64,000 nt of DNA, taken from positions 1 to 64,000 of the forward strand of contig JAEUJW010000081.1 of the NCBI GenBank assembly GCA_016793465.1. Reading direction: 5' to 3'. The first letter of the stretch is position 1. The number at the start of each line of letters is the position of its first letter. The position numbers were made by a program, and so were the translations under genes. This document shows, one piece after another, positions 33,404 to 42,416 of this stretch. The notes under the pieces are model-generated. The model ran no database searches and was not told the origin of the DNA. It saw only the letters and a list, made by a program, of their open reading frames with translations. This DNA is from Myxococcales bacterium (GTDB lineage Bacteria; Myxococcota; Polyangia; Nannocystales; Nannocystaceae).

Positions 33404-34327
33404 TCACCCGGCCGCGCCGCGCCGCGCGGGCGAGGCGACGATCTCGGTGAGCGCCTCGCGCAGGCTGCGGACGGTGCGGATCGCCCGCAGGTCGAGCCCG
33501 AGGTCGACGATCGTCTCGGCGACCGCGGGGTGGATCCCGGTGATCATGGTCTGCCCGCCGAGCAGCGGCACGGCGCGGAGGATCCGCAGCATGTGGTCGG
33601 CGGTCGCCGCGTCGAGCCGGGCCACCCCGGTGAGGTCGAGGATCACGTGGCGGGCGCGCAGCGTCGTCACGCGGATCAGCAGGCGCTCGGTCATCTCGCC
33701 GGCCCGACGCTCGTCGATGTGGCCGACCACCGGCAGCGTCAGCACGCCGGGCCAGACCTCGATGATCGGCGTCGACAGCTCGCTGATGGTGTCCTGCTGG
33801 CGGCGGATGTGCTCCTGCGCGGCCCGCAGCGCGGCGATCGTCTCGCGCTGCTCCTCGACCATGGTCTGGGTCTCGACGATGCGGGTCTGGTTGTCGACCT
33901 CGTCGCTGCGGTCGCGGAACGTGATCATCACGAAGTCGACCGCGTCGCCGACGCGCAGCGGGGCGAACAGCGTCTGCATCCACAGCTGCTTGCGCCCGAG
34001 CTCCTCGAAGGCGGGGTCGCTGCGCAGGTCGATGGGGTGGACCGCCGACTCGACGCAGGCCCCGTCGCACGCCGCCCTGAACAGCCGCACGTCGTCGGGG
34101 TCGACGCCGGGGGCGGTCAGCAGGTTGAGCCGGCCGATCAGGCCGTGGTCCGGCGGCAGCTGCCAGAACCGGTTGAAGGCCGCGTTGTTGGCCACCAGCG
34201 TGCCAGCGGCGTCGTAGACCCCGATCGCGTCGGGCAGCACCTCGAGCACGGCCTGCGTCAAGCACCGCGTGAACAGCCGGCTCCGGCTGTCCGCCACCCC
34301 CGCGAGTCCCTCGGAGTCGTCCGCCAT
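33404..34327 (-). CDS. PAS-STAS regulator (RsbR-like), copy 3
   Basis: The 307-residue product has one PAS domain (about 20-145; VLPDAIGVYDAAGTLVANNA, FWQLPPDHGLIGRLNLL), a coiled linker (QTMVEEQRETIAALRAAQEH) and a STAS domain (about 195-300; VWPGVLTLPVVGHIDERRAG, VILDLTGVARLDAATADHML). It is shorter than copies 1 and 2, which have two sensory units. The STAS part is closest in wording to copy 1. It likely modulates a partner-switching cascade in response to the PAS ligand. Confidence 0.85.
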   Translation of the reverse strand: MADDSEGLAGVADSRSRLFTRCLTQAVLEVLPDAIGVYDAAGTLVANNAAFNRFWQLPPDHGLIGRLNLLTAPGVDPDDVRLFRAACDGACVESAVHPIDLRSDPAFEELGRKQLWMQTLFAPLRVGDAVDFVMITFRDRSDEVDNQTRIVETQTMVEEQRETIAALRAAQEHIRRQQDTISELSTPIIEVWPGVLTLPVVGHIDERRAGEMTERLLIRVTTLRARHVILDLTGVARLDAATADHMLRILRAVPLLGGQTMITGIHPAVAETIVDLGLDLRAIRTVRSLREALTEIVASPARRGAAG

Positions 34328-34502
34328 CGAAGCCGCGACCTTATCACGCCGGGCCGCGGCGAGGGCCCGCGCGGGCGAGGGCCCCGTGTTCGTCGGTGTG
34401 CCGACGTCCGCGGCGAGGGCACGGGCGCGTCGCGCGTGACCGCGCCGCCGCGGGCGTGGGCCGGCGCCTCACCATGCGGGCTGACGCGGCTGCGATGGCG
34501 GC

Positions 34503-35091
34503 TCACGCGTCGTCGTCGACGGCGAGCGGGTCCCAGCCGCGGATCTCGAACGGCGGCCGCAGGCGCTCGCCGGGGTTGGCGTCCTCGGAGCCGAAGCGGG
34601 ACGTGGTCGACGATGCCGAGGTAGGCCCCGCGGGGGCGGCGACCGGCGTGGCGGATCGGCGTGCGCTCGCCGGGGGCTAGCCGCGGCTCCTCCAGGGCGG
34701 GCAGCGCGGCGGCGACGTCGGGCCACGCGACCCCGAGCTCGATGCGCTCGGGCAGGTCCTCCTCGTAGCCGTCGTCGATCGGGCCGGTCAGCTCGCGGAG
34801 GCCGCGCGTGTCGGTCAGCGCGACGGGCCCGGCGCGCCCGAGCCTCGCCGTGATGTGGGGGTGCAGATCGACGAACCGGGCGACCTCGCCGCGCTGCACG
34901 ATCCACACCCCGAGCCGCGCCCCGTAGATGATCGCGTGGTAGGCCGAGATGCCGCCCGGGTTGCTGCAGAACTCGGTGAGCAGCGCGTGCAGGTGGCGGG
35001 GGTCGGTGTAGGCGTGGAGCTCGGCCCAGCGCGAGCCGCCGGGCTCGACCGACAGCTCGAGCACGTAGCAGCTGCGCGGCGCGGGCTTCAA
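34503..35091 (-). pseudogene. Hypothetical gene with a probable frameshift
   Basis: Two minus-strand frames carry protein-like sequence that joins near 34600. The upstream frame runs through CYVLELSVEPGGSRWAELHA and GAYLGIVDHV. The downstream frame starts at about FGSEDANPGERLRPPFEIRG and ends WDPLAVDDDA with TGA at 34503-34505. One extra base between them would account for the break. The start is unclear: TTG 35091 or TTG 35127 can serve, while an ATG upstream is out of frame. It is either a true decayed gene or a sequencing indel. No family is recognised. Confidence 0.5.
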
Positions 35092-35288
35092 GGGCCGAGC
35101 ATGGGCAGGACCGCGGCCGGTTCGCAAGCGCGGCGCGAGGCGGGCGCGCGGGGCTCGGTCGCGGCGAACGTCGGCCGCGATCGCAAGGCCGATCTTCGGG
35201 CCGCCGGGGCCGTCGCGGCGAGCCGCCGCCCGCAGCGTGGGCGGCCGCCCCCGGCGCGTGCGGCCTCTCGTGACGACGCGGCAGCTTG

Positions 35289-35308
35289 ATCCCCGCGATC
35301 GCGGGGAT
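35289..35308. promoter_or_regulatory. Perfect 20-bp palindrome, possible operator
   Basis: ATCCCCGCGATCGCGGGGAT is fully self-complementary. It lies about 97 bp before the LLM flavoprotein start and about 27 bp before a TTAAGT -10-like hexamer at about 35338, so it would overlap the -35 region. A dimeric repressor or activator site is inferred. Confidence 0.5.
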
Positions 35309-35404
35309 GTGCCGTTTCGGGGCGCGCGGGTGCCGTGTTAAGTTGTCGCGATCATCGTCGGCCGCGCGCGACACTCACGTGGCCCGGCCGCGCAGGAGGG
35401 TGCA

Positions 35405-36577
35405 ATGAAGCTCGATATCTTCGCAGAGATGCAGCAACCGCGGGAGATCTGGGACGGCGACGACCACGAGCACCGCCTCGTGCAGGAGACGCTGGAGCAG
35501 GCGCGCCTGGCCGACGAGGCCGGCTACGGGTGCCTGTGGATGGTCGAGCACCACGGCGCCGAGGAGTTCAGCTACTCGTCGGCGCCGGAGGTGATGCTGG
35601 CGGCGATCGCCCAGCAGACCCGGCGGATGCGCATCGGCCACGGCGCGGTGCTGGGCCTGCACGCGATCAACCACCCGATCCGCATCGCCGAGCGGGCGGC
35701 GATGCTCGACCACGTCAGCGGCGGCCGGCTCGAGGTCGGGCTGACCCGCTCCGGCGTGCCCGAGTGGCGGCTGTTCGACGTCAACCCCGAGCACGCGCGC
35801 GGGCAGCTGCAGGAGACCTACGAGATGCTGCCCCGCATATGGACCGAGCCGCGCTTCTCGTGGAAGAGCCCGGCGTTCACCGTCGACAACGTGGCGGTCG
35901 TGCCCAAGCCGCTGCAAAAGCCCCACCCGCCGCTATGGCAGGCGGGGGTGACCCCGGCCGCGTTCGACCAGGCCGGGCGCAACGGCGTCGGCGTGCTGGC
36001 CACCACCATGCTGGCGTCGATCGAGACGGTGGCCAAGCTGGTCGCGCTGTACCGCAGCTCGATCGCCGCCTGCGAGCGCCCGGTCGGCAAGTTCATCAAC
36101 AACCAGGTCGCCAACTTCACCTTCGTGCACTGTGCGAGGAGCGCCAAGGAGGCGCGGGAGAACGCCTGCGCCTCGGCGGTGGCCTGGTACATCCGCACCG
36201 CCGGCGAGTTCTTCGAGGTCGCCGAGATCTACAAGCACATGGCCGCCGAGGCGATGGCCGCCGCCGCCGGCGACAGCCTCGCCGGCAAGTTCGTGCGCGA
36301 CAACGCGGCCGCGCCGGTGCCCCGCGCCCAGGCGCTGATCGGCCGCATCATGCTCGGCGAGCGCGTGCCCGAGGACGAGATGTTCGAGACCCTGATCGCG
36401 GAGCACTCGCTGATCGTCGGCACGCCCGACGAGTGCCGCAAGAAGCTGCGGACCTACCAGGAGCTGGGCATCGACCGCCTGATGTGCCTGCATCAGGTCG
36501 GCGGCATCCGCCACGACAAGGTGATGACGAGCATCCGCCTGTTCGGCGAGCTCATCCCCGAGTTCGACCGCGCGTAG
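35405..36577 (+). CDS. LLM-class flavin-dependent oxidoreductase
   Basis: The 390-residue product belongs to the bacterial luciferase-like monooxygenases. It opens MKLDIFAEMQQPREIWDGDD and shows GYGCLWMVEHHGAEEF, MRIGHGAVLGLHAINHPIRI, DHVSGGRLEVGLTRSG and the late LIVGTPDECRKKLRTYQELG that contacts the flavin phosphate. Such enzymes use reduced FMN or F420 to oxidise organic substrates, and the substrate is not predictable here. AGGAGGGT lies 6 bp before the ATG. The upstream palindrome suggests regulation. Confidence 0.92.
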   Translation: MKLDIFAEMQQPREIWDGDDHEHRLVQETLEQARLADEAGYGCLWMVEHHGAEEFSYSSAPEVMLAAIAQQTRRMRIGHGAVLGLHAINHPIRIAERAAMLDHVSGGRLEVGLTRSGVPEWRLFDVNPEHARGQLQETYEMLPRIWTEPRFSWKSPAFTVDNVAVVPKPLQKPHPPLWQAGVTPAAFDQAGRNGVGVLATTMLASIETVAKLVALYRSSIAACERPVGKFINNQVANFTFVHCARSAKEARENACASAVAWYIRTAGEFFEVAEIYKHMAAEAMAAAAGDSLAGKFVRDNAAAPVPRAQALIGRIMLGERVPEDEMFETLIAEHSLIVGTPDECRKKLRTYQELGIDRLMCLHQVGGIRHDKVMTSIRLFGELIPEFDRA

Positions 36578-36589
36578 CGGGCGCGAACG

Positions 36590-36636
36590 ACCTGGCCGAA
36601 GGGACACCCGCGTCGGCGGCGCGCGCCGACGCGGGT
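36590..36636. terminator. Hairpin between convergent genes, with palindrome copy
   Basis: A perfect 13-bp stem (36606-36618 with 36624-36636, loop GCGCG) lies between the stop codons of two convergent genes. It lacks a T-tract on either side, so it may act as a bidirectional stall point only. The preceding 36590-36607 reads ACCTGGCC-GAAG-GGACAC, a copy of the dispersed palindrome. Confidence 0.5.
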
Positions 36637-36698
36637 GGGCGGACGAGCACGGTGTCGCCGATCGCGGCCGCCGCTGCGCGCCGCGCGGCGGGGTCCGC

Positions 36699-37868
36699 TC
36701 AGCTCTGCACGATCCAGTCGACGCGGTGGGCCTCGGTGAGGTCGGGCGGGTCCCACAGGCGGGTCATCCGCTCGATCACCGCGGGCGGGACGACGGCCGC
36801 GCGCTCGCGGTTCTGGCGCAGCAGCCGGCGGTAGGCGGTGTCGAGGAACACGATGCGCACGCGGGCGTGGTAGGCCGCGGCGAGCTCGATGACGCGGCCG
36901 CGCAGGTCGCGGGTCAGGCCGGTCGCGTTCCACACGAACGACTGGCCGCGGCGCAGGTGCTCGCGCGCCGCCTCGCGGGCGGCCTGGATCACCGCGCCCT
37001 GGTTGCCGCCGGCGGCCGGCGCGCCCTGCTCCTCGCGCAGGGCGTCGAGCGAGACGACCGGGAGGTCGAGGTTGTGGGCGATCCAGTGGTCCTTGCCGGC
37101 GCCCGGGAGGCCGCACATCAGCGTGACCTCGCAGCGGGTGTCGTCGTGGGCGGCGTAGGCGGGGTCGCGGTCGCCGCCGCGGAAGTAGAGGAAGCGCGTG
37201 TGGTCGCTGGCGAACGCGTGCGGGCGCGCGAGGCAGTCGTGCTCGCGGCACAGCTCCTCGAACAGCTCGATGTTGTCGAGCAGGCGCCGGGGGTCGCGGC
37301 AGATCCGTCCGAGCGCGTCGGCGCGGGTGACCATGCCGAGGTGATCGCAGCGCACCGACTGGCTGATCGCGGCGGCGCGGCGGCGCGGGTCGTCCTGCTC
37401 GATGAGGAAGAACGGCACCTGGTGGTGGCGCACCAGGCCGGCCACGCGCTCGCGGGTCGCGGGCTCGACGCCCATGCGCCACAGCAGGCCGCGCACGGCG
37501 GTCGCGCCGCGCGGCGAGTGTCCGGGGTGGCGGATCCGCCCGTCCTCGACGACGGTGGTCGGCGGCTTGGCGATGTCGTGCAGCAGGCAGGCGGCGAACA
37601 CGACCTCGCGCTCGTCGGCGGGCAGGGCCCGCCAGGCGGGCAGGGCGACCAGCGCCTCGCAGACCATCTTCGTGTGGGTCCAGACGTCGCCCTCGGCGTG
37701 GTGCTCGGGGTCCTGCACGCAGGCGGCCATGGCCACGGCCCACGGCTCGGCCGCGACGGAGTCCCAGGCGATCACCGGCGCCGACGCGGGGCTGTCCGAA
37801 GGGTCAGGACATGGATACGGCAGCGGCATGGCGAGGAGGCCCATCGACGGGGAGGCCGCAGGCAGCAT
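36699..37868 (-). CDS. HD-domain phosphoesterase fused to polynucleotide kinase (HD-Pnk)
   Basis: The product of up to 389 residues joins two domains. The first is an HD phosphohydrolase (WTHTKMV, LLHDIAKP with His97-Asp98, GHSPRG, VRHHQVP). The second is a P-loop kinase (MCGLPGAGKDHW with Lys259, VSLDALREE, NATGLTRDLRGRVIELA with the Arg-containing lid). This is the layout of the Runella slithyformis end-healing enzyme HD-Pnk, which removes 2',3'-phosphates and phosphorylates 5'-OH ends of RNA or DNA. In-frame ATGs at 37868, 37844 and 37829 are all possible, and none has a clear Shine-Dalgarno. An RNA ligase that could seal healed ends is encoded 8 kb away. Confidence 0.8.
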   Translation of the reverse strand: MLPAASPSMGLLAMPLPYPCPDPSDSPASAPVIAWDSVAAEPWAVAMAACVQDPEHHAEGDVWTHTKMVCEALVALPAWRALPADEREVVFAACLLHDIAKPPTTVVEDGRIRHPGHSPRGATAVRGLLWRMGVEPATRERVAGLVRHHQVPFFLIEQDDPRRRAAAISQSVRCDHLGMVTRADALGRICRDPRRLLDNIELFEELCREHDCLARPHAFASDHTRFLYFRGGDRDPAYAAHDDTRCEVTLMCGLPGAGKDHWIAHNLDLPVVSLDALREEQGAPAAGGNQGAVIQAAREAAREHLRRGQSFVWNATGLTRDLRGRVIELAAAYHARVRIVFLDTAYRRLLRQNRERAAVVPPAVIERMTRLWDPPDLTEAHRVDWIVQS

Positions 37869-38108
37869 GCAGGAGGTGTCCGCGGCGGATGCGTGAGTCT
37901 ACGTACGGGTCGATAGATCGGCGCGAGCGGTGGGGCGTTCGGACCCCCACGCCACGCGGACCGCCGTCCCGGGCGCTGACGACGAAGGGCCCGCTCCGCG
38001 TGGACGGGCCGCGCTCCTCCCACCCCCACCGCTCGCGCGGCGGGTCGTCGCACCGGCACTCGCGCCGCGGCGACGGCCCGCCCGCGCCGACACCTCGACG
38101 TGAACCCC

Positions 38109-39074
38109 ATGACGACCCGTACCCGTACCCCCTCTCCTCCTCCCTCCTCGCAGCGCGTGGGCGCCTCGCCGGGGGGCGAGGCGTCCGGACTCATCGACGT
38201 GCGCACGCTCGGCGCCGTGCTGGCCAGCGACGCGCCGGTGTTCGGCTCGGTGCGGCCGGTGCCCACGGTCGATCTGCCGCAGTTCGGCGGGCTGTCGCTG
38301 ACCGCGGCGGTCCAGCCGCCCGTGCCGCGCGCGCCGAGCGGGCCGCACGCGGCGCTGCCGCGCAGCCAGGGCCCGATGTACGCGCTGCTCGGCGCGCTCT
38401 CGCTGGCGGTGCTCGGGCTGACCGGCTACGTGGTGGCCAGCCCGCCGCCGCCGGGGCAGGCGATCGTGCAGGTCGTGCCGATCGCGGCGCCGCAGGTCGA
38501 GCACGAGCCCGAGCCCGAGCCCGCGAGGCGGCCGATGGTCGACGAGCCCGCGGCGGCCGAGCCCGCGGCGGCCGCGACCGAGAGGGCCAGGCCGGACAAG
38601 CCGCGGCCGGGCAAGGCGAAGCCGACGAGCGCGAAGGAGCAGCCGCTCGCCGCGGTCACGCCGACGCCGGAGCCGCGGTCGACGCCGAAGCCGGAGCCCG
38701 AGTACGGGGTCGACTGCCTGCTCGGCAAGGCCGCGTGCGGCGGGCGCTCGAAGCCCGCGCCCGAGCCCGAGACGCCGGCGATGCCGTCGCCGTCCGACCT
38801 GCCGGAGAAGCTCGAGCAGGCCGACATCAGCGCGGGCACCAGCGCGGCCCGGGCGGCGGCCGCGAGCGCCTGCGCGAAGCTGGCGAAGGGCGGCGAGAAG
38901 GTGCAGGTCAAGCTGTCGATCGCGGGCCCGAGCGGCACGGTGATCGCGGCCAGCCCGACCGAGGACGCCGGCAACCCGCAGCTCGCGGCCTGCTGCGCGG
39001 GCGAGCTGAAGGCCGCGAGCTTCCGCAAGGTGCAGAAGCAACAGATGGGCACCGTGGTGACGGTGAAGTTCTAG
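38109..39074 (+). CDS. Single-pass membrane protein with AgmX/TonB-like C-terminus
   Basis: From ATG 38109 the product has 321 residues. It has a cytoplasmic N-terminal part with SGLIDVRTLGAVLAS, a single membrane helix near 90-112 (ALLGALSLAVLGLTGYVVAS) and a long Pro/Glu/Lys-rich linker. The compact C-terminal domain (about 230-321) ends in ELKAASFRKVQKQQMGTVVT. That last domain resembles the AgmX/PglI C-terminal fold, TonB-like, found in myxobacterial envelope machines. A periplasm-spanning role in gliding or adventurous motility or in energised transport is inferred. Confidence 0.55.
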   Translation: MTTRTRTPSPPPSSQRVGASPGGEASGLIDVRTLGAVLASDAPVFGSVRPVPTVDLPQFGGLSLTAAVQPPVPRAPSGPHAALPRSQGPMYALLGALSLAVLGLTGYVVASPPPPGQAIVQVVPIAAPQVEHEPEPEPARRPMVDEPAAAEPAAAATERARPDKPRPGKAKPTSAKEQPLAAVTPTPEPRSTPKPEPEYGVDCLLGKAACGGRSKPAPEPETPAMPSPSDLPEKLEQADISAGTSAARAAAASACAKLAKGGEKVQVKLSIAGPSGTVIAASPTEDAGNPQLAACCAGELKAASFRKVQKQQMGTVVTVKF

Positions 39075-39114
39075 GCGGGCGCGAGCCCGCGGCGCTCCGG
39101 CGCCGCGGGGGCGG

Positions 39115-39396
39115 TCACAGGCCGAAGGTCGTCAGCGAGTCGACCACGCCGCGCACCGTCGCGGCCAGCGTGGGGTGCTCCGCCTCGAACTTCTGGGCGG
39201 CGAGGGTGAGCTCGCTGCTGTCCGGCGGGGCCGTCACGGGCTCGGCCTCGGGCGGCTGGCCCTGCAGCTTGTCGGAGATGCGGCGCAGCGCGGCGCTCAG
39301 CATGACGCGGACCTCGGGGTCGCGCGTCTCGACGCTGTCCACGTCGGCTTGCAGCCGGGCCAGCGTCGCTCGCAGCTTCTCGATGTCTTCGATCAT
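39115..39396 (-). CDS. DUF4404-family small protein
   Basis: The 93-residue product (MIEDIEKLRATLARLQADVD...) has the helical start and the DPEVRVMLSAALRRISDKLQ block of DUF4404, then a Pro-rich break and a C-terminal helix (AAQKFEAEHPTLAATVRGVV). Family function is unknown. It converges on the preceding membrane-protein gene and diverges from the GST gene across a 243-bp region in which I see no clear promoter. Confidence 0.75.
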   Translation of the reverse strand: MIEDIEKLRATLARLQADVDSVETRDPEVRVMLSAALRRISDKLQGQPPEAEPVTAPPDSSELTLAAQKFEAEHPTLAATVRGVVDSLTTFGL

Positions 39397-39639
39397 ACCC
39401 GCGACGATACCGAAGCACGCAGCGTTGTCCAGCGGCGGCTGGCGGGTGTGACGCGCCAAATGTTCGCGCGAGGCGCGCGGTGTCGAGGGCCCGGGCGCCC
39501 GATCACCCGCGGTCGCGACGCACGTGGCGACGCGACGACCCGCGGCCCACGCGGTCGCATCGACCTCGATCCCCGGCGGACGACGTCGCGGCCGCGACGA
39601 CCGCCTCCCGTGCGCCCGGATCGGGTACGTTCGCGGCGC

Positions 39640-40314
39640 ATGAAGCTGCTCAACTCCCCGCTGTCGCCGTTCGCCGCCAGGGTGCGGCTCGCGATCCACG
39701 ACCGTTCGCTGCCCGTCGAGGTGGTGCCGTCCAACATGTGGACCCCGGAGCGGGTGAAGAACCCGGAGTTCCTGGCCATCAACCCGATCGGCAAGGTGCC
39801 GACGCTGGTCCTCGACGACGGCACGGCGCTGCCGGAGTCCGACACGATCGTCGAGTACCTGGCCGACGCCTTCCCGCAGGCCCGGCTGCGGCCCGAGGAG
39901 CCGCGCCTGGCGGCCCGCGGGCGCCTGCTGGCGCGCATCTGCGAGCTGTACGTCATGACCCCGGCGTTCTCCGGGATGTTCATGCAGCTGTTCGCCGCCA
40001 GCCGCGACGAGGCGGCCATCGACGCCGCGCTCGCCCGCGTCGTCGAGGGGGTCGGTCACCTCGAGCACTTCATGACCGACGACGCGTTCGCGGCGGGCGA
40101 TCGCCTGACCACGGCCGACTGCACCCTCGTGCCCTCGCTGTACTTCCTCGGGCTGATCGTCGGGGCGCTCGGGCGCGACGACCCCGCGCTCGCGCGGCGG
40201 CGGGTCGCGGGCTACCTCGAGCGCGTGCAGCGGGTCGACTCGGTGCAGCGGGTGCTCGGCGAGATGCGCGCGGGGCTGGTCGGGTCGCGGCTCGCCATGT
40301 TGCTGCCCGCGTGA
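39640..40314 (+). CDS. Glutathione S-transferase family protein
   Basis: From ATG 39640 the product has 224 residues in the classical GST arrangement. A thioredoxin-like N-terminal domain (MKLLNSPLSPFAARVRLAIH, NPIGKVPTLVLDDG, LPESDTIVEYLADAFP with the Glu-Ser GSH-binding pair) is followed by an all-alpha domain (LFAASRDEAAIDAALARVVE, RLTTADCTLVPSLYFLG with the N-capping Asp). Ser rather than Tyr or Cys is the likely catalytic residue near position 10. Natural substrates are unknown. Confidence 0.9.
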   Translation: MKLLNSPLSPFAARVRLAIHDRSLPVEVVPSNMWTPERVKNPEFLAINPIGKVPTLVLDDGTALPESDTIVEYLADAFPQARLRPEEPRLAARGRLLARICELYVMTPAFSGMFMQLFAASRDEAAIDAALARVVEGVGHLEHFMTDDAFAAGDRLTTADCTLVPSLYFLGLIVGALGRDDPALARRRVAGYLERVQRVDSVQRVLGEMRAGLVGSRLAMLLPA

Positions 40315-40345
40315 GGGTCGACGGCGTCGAGCCTCGCGCGGGCGC

Positions 40346-41683
40346 TCAGTTCGCGGCGATCGCCGAGGCGATCACCGACAGCGGCCCGGCGAAGTTGGGC
40401 TGGCAGATCGAGAACATCGGCTGCACGAACGGGGCGTGCTGCGCGGCGACCTCGCGCAGGCGCGCGGGCGGGACGGCGGTGACGTCGTCGGCGGTGCAGC
40501 CGGGGCCGATGCCGAACTTCGACATGTAGTCGGGGTCGGCGACGTCTTCGAACACCAGGGGGTTCTGCGGCCAGCCGATCGGGACGCCGCCGATGATCAC
40601 GAGCTGGACGCCGGCGGCCGAGCCGGCGGCCTGCTTGTCGGCGGCGAGGGCGGCGAGCGCGTCGTCGTAGCGCGAGACCGGCCGGAGCACCGCCAGGGCC
40701 GAGTTGTCGGTGACGGCGCCCGCGAGGTCGTGGTCGCTGGCGACGCAGTCGTCGAACACGCCGGGGCCGCCCTCGCAGGTGACGCCGGCGTCCCAGCACA
40801 GGCTGCTGGTCGGCGCGGGGTCGTCGGGGCTCCACCAGAAGGTCTTGTTGGAGATGAAGATCTCCTCGGCGGTCTCGCTGTACGAGCAGTCCATCTCGTC
40901 GGTGACGACGATGGCGACGAAGTGGGCGTCGGGGCGGAGGAAGCCGGCGGCCGGATCGGCGGCGTCCTGCGCGCGCAGCAGCGCGGTGTGCAGGGCCTCG
41001 AGCGGCTGTTCGAACCCGCAGCCGACGATGCCCTGGGGGATCGCGCAGGTCAGGGCCTCGGCGAGCGGGACCTCGACGTTGGTGGCGCCGGCGCTCCACT
41101 CGATCCACGGGCGCGGGCTCGGGGTCGGGTCGTCGGCGGTGGTGGTCGGGAGCGTGACGACCTGCTCGTGCGCGCACACGTCGGTGCAGGCGGCCGAGAA
41201 GTCGCCGTCGGCGATCATGTACTCGCCGCCGGCGACGCGGGCGCGGCAGCTCTCGACGACGAACGCGCCGTTCTCGGGGGCGGTGGCGCTGCAGCGCGGG
41301 TTGCCGTGGTCGGTGGTGGTGATGGCGATGCGCAGGTCGAGGCCGGCCGCGGTCAGGGGGTCGACGAACGCGGCGATGCCCTCGGCGATGCGCTGCTGCT
41401 CCTCCGCCATCGAGCCGGAGTTGTCGATGATGAAGAGCACGTCGACGCCGGTCGCGGGGGTGAGGACCTGTTCGGTGTCCTCGGACGAACCATGGGTGGA
41501 GTCGGAGGTGTCGCCGGTGTCGGGGTCCATGACCTCGGTGGGCGAGTCGCCGCCGCTGACGCTGGCGGGGCTGCTGGTTCCTTCGTCGTCGCCGAGCTCC
41601 CCGAGGTCGCCCGGGGTCTTGATGATGCACGCGGCGGACAGCAGGGACAGGACGGTGAGGGGGAGGAGCGCGGCGCTGTTCAT
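40346..41683 (-). CDS. vWA-domain lipoprotein
   Basis: From ATG 41683 the product has 445 residues. The lipobox is LSAAC, followed by an Asp/Ser/Thr-rich stalk and a vWA domain. The MIDAS Asp-x-Ser-x-Ser is present in DVLFIIDNSGSMAEEQQ, and the later Asp appears in FVAIVVTDEMDCS. Several Cys pairs are inserted. GTG 41719 would be a longer start, but the signal peptide fits the later ATG. Myxobacterial vWA lipoproteins of this kind are common and mostly uncharacterised. It lies at the end of the sigma-factor operon. Confidence 0.8.
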   Translation of the reverse strand: MNSAALLPLTVLSLLSAACIIKTPGDLGELGDDEGTSSPASVSGGDSPTEVMDPDTGDTSDSTHGSSEDTEQVLTPATGVDVLFIIDNSGSMAEEQQRIAEGIAAFVDPLTAAGLDLRIAITTTDHGNPRCSATAPENGAFVVESCRARVAGGEYMIADGDFSAACTDVCAHEQVVTLPTTTADDPTPSPRPWIEWSAGATNVEVPLAEALTCAIPQGIVGCGFEQPLEALHTALLRAQDAADPAAGFLRPDAHFVAIVVTDEMDCSYSETAEEIFISNKTFWWSPDDPAPTSSLCWDAGVTCEGGPGVFDDCVASDHDLAGAVTDNSALAVLRPVSRYDDALAALAADKQAAGSAAGVQLVIIGGVPIGWPQNPLVFEDVADPDYMSKFGIGPGCTADDVTAVPPARLREVAAQHAPFVQPMFSICQPNFAGPLSVIASAIAAN

Positions 41684-41726
41684 GACCGGGTGATGGCCGC
41701 CGACCGCGGGCTCCGTCACGAGACGA

Positions 41727-42416
41727 TCAGGGGGCGCACACGGCGGCGATGCGCGCGACGAGCGGCGAGGTCGGGTAGTCGCGCTCGAACTCGGCGGCGG
41801 CGCGGCGGGCGGCGTCGACCTGTCCCAGCAGACAGAGGGCGGCGGCGCGGTGGAGCCGGGCCTCGGGGGCGAACGTGCCGGTCGGGTGAATTTTTAAGTA
41901 GGCGTCGGCGCGGGCGAGGGCGGCGGCGCCGTCGCCCGCGCGCGCGGCGTCGGCGGCGGCCTGGACCTGGGCGAGCTGGCGCTCGAGGTCGCCGGGCGGG
42001 GGCCCTTCGGGGGCTGGCTCTCGGGGCATGTCCGCAGGGGCAGGTTGTTGCGCGGGGGCGGAGACGGGCCTGGCGGCGGTCGGAGGCGGGGCGGCGCGGG
42101 TGGGCCGCGAGGGGGCGAAGACCCGCTGGTAGGCGGCCTCGACGGCGGCGCGGGCGCTGCCGTGCTGGGCTGTCCCATAGGACAGGCCGACGGTCAGCAG
42201 GAGCGCGGCGGCGGCGGCGAGGCCGAGCAGCCAGGGGCGGCGGGCGGGCGGCGCCGGTTCGTCGCTGCCGGCCAGCGGGTCGGGCTCGTCGGCGGCGATG
42301 CGGCGGCGCAGGGCCGCGAAGGCGCGGGCGGCGGCCTCGGGCGGTGGTTCGGCGCGGCGGCGGTAGGCGGCGATCAGGCGGCCTTGTTCGGTGCGGGTGT
42401 CATCGTCGCGGGCCAT
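41727..42416 (-). CDS. Single-pass protein, probable anti-sigma factor with TPR end
   Basis: The 229-residue product has an N-terminal helical region (RLIAAYRRRAEPPPEAAARA), one membrane segment at about 61-80 (PWLLGLAAAAALLLTVGLSY), a Pro-rich linker and a TPR-like C-terminal part. It overlaps the sigma-factor gene by 17 bp, the usual arrangement for anti-sigma factors, although no ZAS zinc motif is seen. Two palindrome copies (42028-42045 and 42170-42187) are inside it. An AT-only patch with a TTA codon lies at 41891-41897. Confidence 0.65.
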   Translation of the reverse strand: MARDDDTRTEQGRLIAAYRRRAEPPPEAAARAFAALRRRIAADEPDPLAGSDEPAPPARRPWLLGLAAAAALLLTVGLSYGTAQHGSARAAVEAAYQRVFAPSRPTRAAPPPTAARPVSAPAQQPAPADMPREPAPEGPPPGDLERQLAQVQAAADAARAGDGAAALARADAYLKIHPTGTFAPEARLHRAAALCLLGQVDAARRAAAEFERDYPTSPLVARIAAVCAP

